Source of the DNA: Nemopilema nomurai
Taxonomy: Eukaryota; Cnidaria; Scyphozoa; Rhizostomeae; Rhizostomatidae
Length of the DNA stretch: 64,000 bases
Assembly: GCA_003864495.1 (NCBI GenBank)
Contig: ML133488.1
Coordinates: forward strand, 2,950,674 to 3,014,673
Reading direction: 5' to 3'
Shown: piece by piece, positions 27,901-44,500 of the stretch
Layout of the letters: each line of letters starts with the position of its first letter
How positions within the stretch are numbered: position 1 is the first letter of the stretch
Notes under the pieces: model-generated
Told to the model about the DNA's origin: nothing
What the model saw: the letters and a program-made list of their open reading frames with translations, nothing else
Databases searched by the model: none
Position numbers and translations under genes: made by a program

Positions 27901-30900
27901 AATAAAAGAGTGAGCTTCACTTACATGCAAGACGGTGGGCACTTCTCTTTGCAACTTGCGGTATCTTGCTCAAAGCCTCTGCTTTCTCGTTGGAAAGCAG
28001 CGCACTTCTCTATGAAAAGATATAGAGAAAATCCTCATATGCTAATCTAATGTCTATTAGCAAGATGGCAATTCAAACTGTTCTGCAGCCAAATGCAGTG
28101 TTGTTGCTGTTACTGTCTTAGAAATGAACGAACGTTCAGCAACATGTTTGTGTTTGTTCCTAGATATGTTAGTTTCATCTGTGATCTTACACGGATATTG
28201 ATACTTAAAAACCTCTTGGTTTATCAACAACGAACATTTCTCCACATTTTAGAGCCTACATCCATAAGCTAATATCCGGTCTACGGAGGGCTTTTGTTCG
28301 GATCAGATTTACATGTCAAACCACACATTTTCAATAAAACTGAGTTCTGGGCTCTGAAACCACTTTGAGCAGCAAACGTCATGGCTGCGTTGCAAAGGGA
28401 ATACCCCGTTGAAAGAAAAAATGGCTGCCAGGGATTTCCATGGACCTTTTACATTGAGCAACAATTGCCAACCTCAAAACAGTTGACCACCATACTCGAA
28501 ATCTATGTATTGCTACCGGAGGGCTTGTGGGCTTCAGTGTGATACCATAGCGGCGAACTTCAACAATCCGGAGAGGATAATTTGATTAACCTCATGTCAT
28601 ACACGTCGAGGTTTTTTTTTGACTGCTTCAACGAATCACAGGTCGCTTAGGGTCAGGGAACGCTCTTCTGAATGTCCAGCATTCTGTTGAATGTCGAGAA
28701 AACAGATCTGCTCACCTTCTTTAAATGTCACACAGGTCCTTCTGTGATAATTGTAGTTCAAAGTGGAACAATTGCATTGACTGAATAAGATCTTTGCCAA
28801 ACATTTGTCAATACATCGCTTTAAAGAAAAATAATTAAAAATGTAGCTTAAACAAGAGCCATTTGTCCCAAGTGTAGGGCAAAGCCTTTTTTAATACTTT
28901 TGTTTGTTCCCTTTATCTTGTTATTGCTCCTATAAGAACTTTGTTCCTTAATATCATGTTTGTTTCTAGTTATGCTTGTTTTTATTTGTGGTCTTGCAAC
29001 TTTCGAATGAGAGGATTGCTTAAAAAACTACTATAACCAGCGAAACAATATAAGATGTAAAGCTGACAAGAAACTTAAAATGAAGAAAGTCATTTGCATG
29101 ACTGAACAATGTGACCACATTTTAAAGAAGAAGATATGGAGAGCTTAAAAGGTATAGAGTAACCATAACATCAAAAGTAGACGGAAACAGGCTGAAATGA
29201 CAGGAAAAGGAGTTTGTCTTGAGAAAAACAGAAGTTTGACAAATTTCAGGCTGTCTCTTTCCTTCGGTACTAATGATTATTGACTTTAATGTGCACACTT
29301 TGAAATGTGGAAGACCTTGCGATGGTCCCCAAAGCATGTTACAAATATTAGTTTAACATACATTCATATTGTATTTATAACCTTCGTCGTCAAGTTGGTC
29401 TTGTGAGTGACAGCGGCCACTTTTGAGCAAGTCTTTTCGGAAAACTTCAACCTAAAACATTAATATGATAGAGTAGATACTTTTGGTTTACTTGTGGAGA
29501 TAAGTCCAATGAAAGACTCTAGACGTTTACACGAGGTGTTTAATGCTTGTATAATATGTTGTTTGAGTACATTTAGATCAATTGTCTGCAATTTAAGGCA
29601 CTATTGAAGATCTATTGTTTGATTGGAGAAAGTTAAGAGAGAGAACAGCTACCAACAAACAATATTTTGTCCTTTTCCGAAGAACAAAAGCCTTCTTTTC
29701 GGACAATAGAAACTGATTAGAGCCCTTCATTTGACCTTTGATCTACAGTAAAATTAAAGATATAAATACTTTTAGTACACCAAAAGTTTTGAAAAACCGA
29801 TGTAGCTGTTTTCAGTAAGGGTGTCCATACTCATCCTCTTATAGTAATGAAGGTGATAAGCTTTTGCTGTTGTTGTTGCAAGTACTATTGCAAATGGCTC
29901 TGTTGCCAACATTTTATCCTACCGTTTTAACTGCAACGCTAGCATAAATTCCAGGGGGGATGCTGAATCCGTTATCCGCAGGCTTCAGGAACGCACGTTG
30001 ATTTGCCAGGTGGACCCTGACACCGGAGCTCTCCGTCAGATCTGCGTTATATTCATCGAGCTCAATGTCCAGCTGTATTTTGATGCCTGGAAGTGGAAAA
30101 GAAGTGGCGCACTCTCTTCGTTGTTCTTCTTTCAAATGGGCTGCGTTTTTTACGGGCTTCAAGGCTTCAGGAGTGTCTGACGCGGCCGATTCCGAAAATG
30201 CAATCGAAGCAGACACGTCATAGTGCGACACCCCGCGACAAAGAGCAATGCAACATAATATAGTACGACGCGACGTGACATTTCACCATGCGACACGACA
30301 GAGCACCATATGACATGACATAGTACCAAGCGACACGACATAGTACGATGCGACACGGCAAAGCAAGATGAGACACGACATAGCACGATGCGACACGACA
30401 TAGCACGATGCGACACGACATAGTACCATGCGACACGACATAGTACCATGCGACACGACAAAGCACGATGCGACACGACATAACACGATGCGACACGACA
30501 TAACACGATGCGACACGACATAGTACGATGCGACACGACATAATACGATGCGACACGACATAGTACGATGAGACACGACATAGCATGACACGGCTTATTT
30601 TATGTAGGTGGGTGTGGTTTATTTCAAGCCATGCAAACTGCCCTTAAGCCAACATCAAAATATGAAGCCTGGTTTTGTGCTACAGAATCAGGTGAAAAGC
30701 CTCACAACAAAAAAGTTTGGTCGTATATTAATTTACTTGCCGATGTAAATCACAGCATTTAGGACGCACTTTACAAAGATTTGAGGAAAGAATAAAAAAG
30801 CATTTTTCCACGAACATAAAGATAAAAACCCCTGCAAAATAAGGCCAGTCGCCTAAATTAAGTTTTATTCGGCTTTAGGGTAGCATCCTTTACCAAATCC

Positions 30901-33761
30901 AGATTGCACCGAATCGTCTACTGACAACGATTTTAGCATGATTAGACAAGCTGTGTTGTCCTTTAATATTGGAGTTTTGGAGTCTGTACAATCTATATTT
31001 CTATACGAAATCCCATTCTTTGTATACAGAGAGAGTTCGTCCTATTACTTGCGCCTTTTGGTCATTTCCCAACGTTCGCATATTTTGAGGAGTGTTGGAA
31101 GAAAAGGGACTTAACAAGGCAAAAATCTTGTCCCCGCTGTTTCTTGCAATTCTAATGTCTTGTTTATCGAAATATTCTTTCATAAATTAGTACAAAGTCG
31201 ATAAGATGAAATCTGTATCCTGATTCAGTCAAATTTTATTACGTCATTGGTAGCATCTCCAATTAACCAGAGAATTCTTTGGAAAAGTGAAGCTTACCAA
31301 TTTGGGGTCCAAAATGTTTTGTAGAAATGTGCCGTAATTTTTTGTTATTGGAACTTAGGCCGTAGTTGAAAACGAAGCAGTTGCCATACAAAGGATCCCA
31401 GATGTCATACCAATAGTCTGAAAACAACCTAAAAAGGCAATTTTCCCACGTTAAAAAATACAGGCCTTAGTGTGTAAGTAGAGCACAGATATGCACAAGT
31501 ATGAATCCCTCATCTAGTGAACAACTTACTAAGGCAATCGACCTAAAGAATTCGACAGAGTTTGTCATATTTCCACCCACAAGTAAAATCTATAAAAGTG
31601 AAAGAGAGTTGTTCCTATTATCCAATGAACCCCAGCATCCCAATGTTTTTTAATGATTTAAGTGGTGATAACTTTTCGTCTCGTTTGGTAGTATGACTAT
31701 AATTGAGGAAAAACAAAAGATGCAGGTTGAATATCCTAGACAATATAGAATACTGTTTTTGGAACACTATACTTAACGTTATGTCTGTAATTTGACCTCT
31801 CATTGAAGAGAAAGATAAGCTGTCTTGCAGATAAAAGAAACATTAATGTTCAATGCTTTTTGTACATTATAAAGGCATTACAATCCAATGCAGAACTTAA
31901 ATTTTCATTCGTGAATGTCCAACTTCGAACTTGTGATATCGAGCTCGTGAAATTCGCGCAAATCTTCATAATGGTCGATCAAAATGTCTTCGCTACGGAT
32001 AAAATTGAAGCCAATTTTCAGCAAACTTTTAACAGAAATACTATTGCACACCCTGAAATGCAGCTGATTCCATACCAATCGCAACTGGTTATGAACTTCT
32101 TCTTTTGATGGCCCATTTTCTGTAGGTTATAGCGATCCATGTTGCTCAGAAGCTTGAGTCGCCTATTTCTTAGGATAGAGTTCTGATTGAAGGACAAGCC
32201 GCTTCCTATGGTGTAGTTAGCAGAGCCAGCTATGCCCAATGCCGCCATTTTCCCCAAAAGCTGAGTCATTGGTGGGACTTGATTGGTAGAATTAACCAAA
32301 CTGCTTAAGTTGGCTTGCAGGTAGGCCGATTTGCGTAGCATGTTATGATTGCAAAGCATCACCGCAGGGGAATTCATTCTCTAAAATCAGAGTGTATTGA
32401 TTGATAGAAGAAGTGACGGCAGTTAGGCGCACTGGAAAGGTGCAATGGCTACTTACAAGCCGCTGCCTAAATGCATAACAATAGCATTAGAAATGCAAAG
32501 TCCCTCGGTACAGTATTACGTATTTATTTATCGCACGTATTTATTTTGTTTGGGCTAGATGCCTGAAGCAACTCTAGGCTAGATATGTGAGCCTCCAAAT
32601 CATCCACCCAGCTACAAAAACTGTATGGTGAAAATAACAAGGAATTACGTTCAAATTGAATGTTGTTAAAATACTTTTCTTGCCTTCAAAATATAGAAAG
32701 ATTTTATTATCTTCTAATCTCCAGTTCTTTGCAACTTAAACTCAGTGTTGATGTATCATTCGATAATAATTCATCTCATTGCTTTGGTGTCATATTCCCC
32801 AAAGCCCTACTGGTGGGAATCGTACATAAATTCATTGCATAAAACTGTTCCCTTTCTCGTCAGTTGGTTTACAACTTTATTATGGCAAGAAAAATGGAAA
32901 CTTATATAATTTGAGGACACTTAAAGCACTTTTTCTTCCAGCACTCTTTTCAGGGTATGCAAATTACTAACCAGTTGTGGATAAAAGACACAGAATGTTG
33001 TATAAGCATGTACTCGCTGGGTCTCTAAAGTGTGAAGTTTTGCACCATGATCCTTTACAAAGTTGTAAAAATCTGTGTTAACTATATGTTTTTGCTCAAA
33101 CAGTTGTAATAACTCATTCAACTCTTTTTTAGCCCAGGCCTCGGTAAAACAATAAGATTGCTTTCACAAGCAAGAATCGAACTGAAACGAAAATACAATT
33201 TGATGTCTTTTTCAGTCCCTTATTGTTGATAACTGTTTCTTTAAACTCAGTTTTATAGAAAGAAGCTCAAAGTGGCATTTAACAACACGTCTCCTCAAAT
33301 ATTACACTACTGGCAAGTCACAAAGTTTTGTCATAATGTCTTCGTGTCTACGAGATCCGAATTTGACATCAAGTAAAGAACTTAAGGTTTATCCAAACCT
33401 CCTCGTGCCTAACTCCAAGGGTCGTCGAAACTGGGCTTTCAAAATACCTGTGAATCAGTTTGCCATTGAGATAGAAAAAACATACAACAGCAGTAATGCA
33501 TACAGAAGACCACACTGCTTTTCCAAGAACTGTTTTCGATGAGGCCAAGTGTTCGATCCCATGTGCACTCGTAGATTTTGCAAACTCTTCAAAAGTCATC
33601 TTGAGTGAGGCGCGTTTTGGGTAGCGCGATGGGCCCTTGCCACTTTCAACATCAAATTCTTGGACCTCGATTTTCTTCCCAGGCATTTTGATATTCAAGA
33701 AGGATCTAATGCACTCAACCAAAGGCGTCGACTTCTGGAGGCAGTATTCAGTAGGGCCCAT
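24949..33761 (-). CDS. DEG/ENaC (ASIC/HyNaC-like) sodium channel subunit
   Basis: This is a complete degenerin/ENaC-family cation channel subunit of the plasma membrane, 532 aa, close to the usual ASIC length. Exons: 33761-33399, 32380-32050, 31417-31298, 30086-29923, 29451-29362, 28818-28716, 28009-27925, 27229-27122, 26516-26441, 25107-24949; phases agree throughout. Residues 63-68 hold the conserved His-Gly (STSAHG). TM1 is about 82-100. The post-TM1 signature PAVMLCNHNMLRKS follows. The Cys-rich ectodomain includes FITSCDWYGISC, YGNCFVFN, QLDIELDEY with GVRVHLANQ, RCIDKCLAKILFSQCNC, and CKEKCPPSC. The last exon carries SDIGGQLGLWVGIS with the Gly-Ile-Ser filter (497-499), TM2, and a short basic tail. 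Two starts are possible, Met1 at 33761 or Met26 at 33686. The donor at 32049 is weak. It could be a proton-, peptide- or mechano-gated member; the ligand is not predictable. A 20-bp minisatellite sits in the intron before the exon starting at 30086. Confidence 0.94.
25412..25820. mobile_element. Decayed pogo/Tigger-like DNA transposon fragment (tentative)
   Basis: The right end, read on the minus strand, begins CAGTTATATCACCC and continues CTTTATCCGGACTTTAATTA, with the TTATCCGGA-type words typical of Tigger ends. The left end begins CAGTACTTTTTCAATC and contains AATAATCCGAAATTTCAG. No intact transposase is present. It lies in the last intron of the DEG/ENaC gene. Confidence 0.35.
30226..30591. 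repeat. 20-bp minisatellite, about 18 units
   Basis: Near-perfect tandem copies of a 20-bp unit (plus-strand form tgcgacacgacatagtacga). Variants mainly alternate at two or three positions. It is intronic in the DEG/ENaC gene, ending about 140 bp upstream of the exon that starts at 30086. Because 20 is not divisible by three and the unit lacks stops on the minus strand, all three minus frames stay open and encode Val/Ser/Cys/Arg-rich 20-residue repeats. These are not believed to be genes. Confidence 0.95.
30971..31161. mobile_element. Inverted-repeat element fragment
   Basis: It shares GGAGTCTGT, CCCATTCTTTGTATACAGA and the GGAGTGTTGGA end words with the element arms at 42430-43640. Only one arm is recognisable. 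It lies in the DEG/ENaC intron between the exons at 31298 and 30086. Confidence 0.55.
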
Positions 33762-35623
33762 TCCCTTAGACTAAATTAAGGCTAATTTGTCATAGAATAA
33801 ATGACTATTTTGAATGGTAAAATCCCGTCTTTTGGCCAAATATTTGCATTGCCATTCAAGAATGACAAGCGTGTGGTACATTGTCAAATTCAACTGGAAA
33901 AATTCAAGTGAAAATTTTCATTCCAAATTTAGTATCTAAATGTGTAAAAATAGCATATATTTAATGACTGTAGAGAAGGTCAAATCAATTATTAATCAGC
34001 AAATTAGCTGTTTCGTAGGTTGCTTAATAAGTATTCCATTAGATATGCAAGCTATCACTAATTAACAAAACATGAATGAGTCAAAATAGCACTGAGGCCA
34101 AAAATTGCAATCAGTACCATGATATGACGGAGCCTAAGTTGGTTACTTCTGAGTTAATACACCCCAGTAACGACCCTGCTAACACGCTTCCCTACCAAGG
34201 TAGCATGATGACCCGCCAAAAAATTTGTTTCCCTTCACATCTGACTTCCAAAATATTTCCCGCCACGTTTCGATTGTTTTCCCCCTGAAAATATTTCTAT
34301 AATTAATTCAAGTAAGAAACTGTCGCTTTTCTGACCAGGTTTCATACTTACATTGAAATTTTGCTTTTCCCCGCCATGACGTTAGTGATCCCCGCCGAAA
34401 ATTTATGATTTGGGAATTTTCTCCGCCGTATTTTCAATGCCCAGCGGGGTCGTAACTGGGAGATGTGTTAATTTCCGCATAATGACAATTTCGCGGCGTT
34501 GTCATATTGTGCGTGTATCACCATGGTGACGTGTCAAGTATAACGATTGTGAAAGGTTAAGGCAACAGGATTTCTAACGAAGGATCAGAGAGTGCGGAAA
34601 AATAACCGACCCGAGCGGGACTCGAACTCACGACCCTTGACTTTGTACGTCAAGTGCTCTACCAACTGAGCGATCGGGTCATGCTTTCAATTAAGGTTAT
34701 GTGGAAACCAAAGTTAAGAAATTACTTTCATCTTGAACTGAGATGCGATCGACATCACGAAAAAACTGCAAATTTCTGAATAAAATAATTCTTCCAAGAC
34801 TTGGAAACTTAACAAATTTATATTCCCATGAAACTAAAAGAATATCGTAAATAACAATATCATTAAACAGTACAAGAAGAGTAATAGTAATAAAGTATAT
34901 TACGTCAAGGCTACAAGAATCAAGTCGATTTGTGAAACTCTTTAAACACAATGACCTTGCCATTGCTGGATAAATCTCAATATTTTAAGAATTGCTGCAA
35001 TGTCTGTTATTCGTCAGCACATGATAATACAAGTATTAAACGAAAACATGGCTGCTTTCTCGCTGATTTGGTAGCAGTGACGCTAAAGAAATAAAACAAC
35101 ATGGCCTTCATTTATAAAAGAAGAATTTCATCACTTGTAAAATCTAAAACTTTTAATGATCTATCGCTCTTAAAATTTGATAAGCCTACATCCTAGGCCT
35201 TTATCAGCTTTAAAACCAAATTCTGTGTTCTTCGGGAGCATACTTCGTGGATAATAGCTCTTATCCATTTATGTCGACTGTCTTTCGCTTACCAAAGGTC
35301 TACAAAATACAGAATAATTCATAAAATTTTAAAGAAACACAAGGATAAATAATAACTCAAGTATTATTAGTTAACAAGGGCTTAGAAAACGTCTTAATAT
35401 TGAAAGACTTGTCAACATTTTGTTGGTAATTAACAACCTAGATATTCCTACAAAAGAAGATCGAAAGACGGTCTTACTCGAAGGCCATACTTATTCGTGA
35501 CAATACTGAAAAAGTCTGAAACAGAAGACCTTTTCAATAGTTTGGGCTCAGCGTAACATTTGGAATCGGCTTATGAATACTCCTGGGGAAACACTGAAGC
35601 GTTTACCTCGGGGAATCAGCTTC
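33762..35623. other. Intergenic region between DEG/ENaC start and CNOT9 end
   Basis: About 1.9 kb separates two minus-strand genes: CNOT9 3' UTR on the right, DEG/ENaC promoter on the left. The only recognisable item is a tRNA-like sequence at 34608-34680. Confidence 0.55.
34608..34680 (-). tRNA. tRNA-like sequence (probable tRNA pseudogene or tRNA-derived repeat)
   Basis: On the minus strand, 73 nt fold as a cloverleaf: a perfect 7-bp acceptor (GACCCGA with TCGGGTC), a D stem GCTC/GAGC with loop AGTTGGTA, and a T loop TTCGAGT. A-box-like and B-box-like sequences are present. The anticodon arm is irregular: TTGAC pairs with GTCAA around loop GTACAAA, but two nucleotides separate it from the D stem. 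The T stem has an A-C mismatch. The anticodon is therefore ambiguous (ACA if the loop is taken literally). A decayed tRNA or SINE head is more likely than a working tRNA. Confidence 0.5.
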
Positions 35624-41118
<5,495 letters not shown>

Positions 41119-41515
41119 TATTTCTGGCAGTTCCTCAAGTCAAACCAAGAACAGCTCGGACAAAAGATGCAGCCAAATTCGATGATATCTCGTAAGACAC
41201 CAACAAACACAAAATAGCAGTATCCAGAAATGTTACTTTTGAATTAAGCAACTGATTAAACTTTCAAAGAATGGATGCTCGAGAAAGCCCAGAGCTACTT
41301 TACTTTACAATTAGTAACTTTTTTGACTTCACTCAGTGCATATAATAAATAACTTGGTTAAGTTGCTAATCTCTCGAAATTACCTCGTATGAACTATGCC
41401 TCGTAATAAATATCGATATGAATGAGAGGCTCCAAATCTGAGAGTCCGTCAAAATCTTTCTTTTGGAGCGGTGTCAAAGGCTTCCCCTTTTGAGAAGGGG
41501 TCAGGGCGATTGAGA
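41119..41515. promoter_or_regulatory. Bidirectional promoter interval CNOT9 / 5-alpha-reductase
   Basis: Only 397 bp separate the CNOT9 start codon (minus) from the reductase start codon (plus). Both core promoters and both 5' UTRs must lie here unless an unseen 5' exon exists. No clear TATA box stands out; exact start sites cannot be read from sequence alone. Confidence 0.7.
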
Positions 41516-44500
41516 ATGAATTATGATCGGAAATTTGAAGCTTTTATTCCTTTACCACGTTCCATCATAGAAATTCTGTCCACCTTTGATCTCATACACG
41601 AGGAGCACCTGGCGGAATCACAGCTAGTGAAACTCCTTTGCTATGCAGTGTTTTTGGTGGGCCTAGCCGTTTTTGTGATTCTCAGCTTTATTCCAGCGAC
41701 CTATGGACGATATGCAACCCAAAAGAGTTTATTTGGATGGGGTGTAAATGCGAGAGTTGCATGGTTTTTGCAAGAGTGTCCGTCTTTTGTGATACCAGTA
41801 CTTCTTTGGGTGCTAGAATTTTGGAGAACAAGGAGTATACCGGTCACGCAAACTGCGTTGGGTACAATGTTTGTTTTCCATTACTGGCATAGGTTTGTGA
41901 ACATCGCCAGGTTTTTCTTTAACTGACATTTGAAGACTGTATTCAAAGTTTTTCAGTTGGGTGAGCAGCAAAGCGGTCTCCTCCCTTATTTATTTTATTT
42001 AGTTTATTTATTTACTGATTTTTTCGACATAATCGACGTCAGTAAAAAATTTCAACATGTTCACTCTAATTTCAATGAAAATTTTTTTCACATGCTTATC
42101 CACCCTACCCATATTCCGATTCCTTTTAAGCCATAAAATATTTGGGATAACATCCTTAAACCAAATTTAAGCAAATTCTAGTTATTTTTCAGTTCTAATT
42201 CAAAAAATTTGTGCATGTTTCCTCACCATAAAATACATGCTTTGCAAATAAATGTTTAAATAAGTTGTTTGTGCTACTGAACTTCACAATAGCTAGAAAT
42301 AGCGGAACCATTTTTTGGCTTAAAGTATTTTCTAGAAAAATGACCAAGAACTAACAAAAAAGGCCAGTTGCAGATCAAAAACAAAAACCTAGGCTAAAAG
42401 AAAGCAGCCATGCTGAAATTGGAAAATGAAAAATTTCACAATTGCTAGAAAAAGCGGAACTAGTTTTTGCATACTTAAAAGTACTTTTTTCGTCCAACAC
42501 TCCTCAAAGTATGCGAACGTCGGAAGATAACCAAAAACTGACCGAATAAATAGCCAGATGCGGATCGAAAACACTAGAGGGTGATAAGCAGAGCATGTGA
42601 TTGGTTATAATTGACCAATCTGTGTTACTTAACACCTAACTTTAGAAGAGCCCAAGGGAAAAGACGAACTGTTTCTGTCTACAAAGAATGGGATTTTCCT
42701 TTAAAATATAGACAGACTCCAAAACACCTAGGTGAACTTGATTTGTATTTGTTACTACCTTGCATCCAAAGGTAGTTTGAGGACACTGAGAAGCTTAAGC
42801 TTATCTAGCAGTGTCCTGGTCCTTCCTCTCGATGTGACCACACCTTGTGATTCCTTATGCCTGGAATTACAGAGAGTTGGCAACTCTCCTTACTCTGGGT
42901 GAAAGTCATGCCAGGGACTCAACCCACAGACCCTTGGGTTCATAGTCAGCGCCTCTAACCACTGAGCCATCCTTCCGCACCTGGTGAAAGGATGACCTAG
43001 CTTGCCCAATTATATGAAAATTGTTGTCACTGTATGTTTTGGCGCATTCTGGATTCCCTGAAAGATGTTGTCTTATAGCCGAATCACAATTGATTTAGGC
43101 ACTGCGTCTTTTAGAGATTTGACGCAACTGCTCTTTTTCTGCAGACGTTTTGGTCCTTATGCTCATTGGGAACATGCTGTTTTATTCTATCCTCCAGTCT
43201 TTGAGTAGTGCTTCCTACATCGCACATGTACCACAAAGCACTTGTTCAAAAATGGAAAATAGCTTTTGGACTATCTAGACAATGACAACATTTTTTTTGC
43301 ATAATTGAGCAAACTAGTTGATCTTTCCACCTAGGTGTTTTGGAGTCTGTCTACATTTCTATTTCATTTCAAAAATCTTATTCTTTGTAGACAGAAAGAG
43401 TTTGTAATTTCCCTTTGGCTCTTAAAAAATCAGGCTTGAAGTGATGGTGATTGATCATTTACAGCCAATTATGTACTCTTCTTACCACCCTCTTCTGTTT
43501 TCCATTTAGAATGGGCTATTCATTTTGTCAGATTTTTGTCATTTTTGGACAATCACATACTCTTAAGGGTGTTGGATGAAAAAGAAATTATGTATGAGAA
43601 AACAGGTTCTGCAATTTCTAGCTATTGTATAGAAATAGAGATTACATGCTTAAATTCTATGTACCAGCATTAGTAAAATTGCAACAAATCAAGTAAATAG
43701 ATGAAGCAGAAGACAAGCTTAAATATTTCACAATGTTTTTTACTACATGCTCTCAGTATAATAACAGTTCATGTTTCAAAATGTTGCAAGCTATCAGTGA
43801 AAGTATAAGCTGTTATGATTTACCATATTTGCCATTTTATAACTCTATCTAGATCACCAATGTATACTACTAGTGTCTCTTTGAGAGTGGCTTTGTTGTG
43901 ACATAATTTGCTTTGAATTTCATCTTTTCTTCAGGACCTTTCTGTATGCACTGCAAATCAGAGGAGGAAAACCAACTCCAATTGGCATATGTGCCTTGGC
44001 GTTCACCTTTTGTACAGTCAATGGGTACATTCAGATTAGAAGTATACAGCTTACAAAGTTTGATGAATCCTGGCTTCACAACCCAATTGTTTTGCTGGGC
44101 ATTTTAGCTTTTCTTTGTGGCCTAGGTATCAACTTACACTCAGACCATATTCTTAGAAATCTCAGGGCACCTGGAGAATCTGGTTACAAGATACCACAAG
44201 GTGTGTTAATCATTTATAGAATAATGTATATTACTTTTATTTTTCTATGTGAAGTCTGATTTGCTTCTGAACAGTTTAGCTGCTTGAGTATGAAGCATGG
44301 GGACAAATAATTTTTCAAGCTGAGCATTTGCTGTGTTATTTCACTAACTTTCCTCAAAATTTGACTCCTGCTACCCAATTGAATATGACATGTTTTGGGA
44401 CAAAAACAGGCTCCTTTCTTGGTGCCCAAGGGCTATTATTGTTTTTCAGTTTGTTTAGTTTGAACCTCTGATTCTCTTGAAAACATTCCATTTTAAGGCA

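Larger units (their letters stand above)
42430..43640. mobile_element. Foldback element with roughly 300-bp inverted arms enclosing other remnants
   Basis: The left arm (about 42430-42735) begins CAATTGCTAGAAAAAGCGG and ends AGACTCCAAAACACCTAGG. The right arm (about 43325-43635) is its imperfect reverse complement: it starts CCACCTAGGTGTTTTGGAG and ends CAATTTCTAGCTATTG. The whole arm aligns, including the internal motif TCTGTCTACAAAGAAT. Between the arms lie a tRNA-derived segment and a Penelope-like endonuclease remnant on the minus strand. This looks like one nested insertion complex in reductase intron 1. Confidence 0.7.

Noticed and set aside
30159..30591. Minus-strand open frames of 102-140 residues rich in CRVAS/YVVSHR repeats
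   Set aside because: They are translations of the 20-bp minisatellite in all three frames; there is no gene signal.
30226..30591. Possible CRISPR array
   Set aside because: Units are contiguous 20-bp tandem copies with no unique spacers, in an animal intron.
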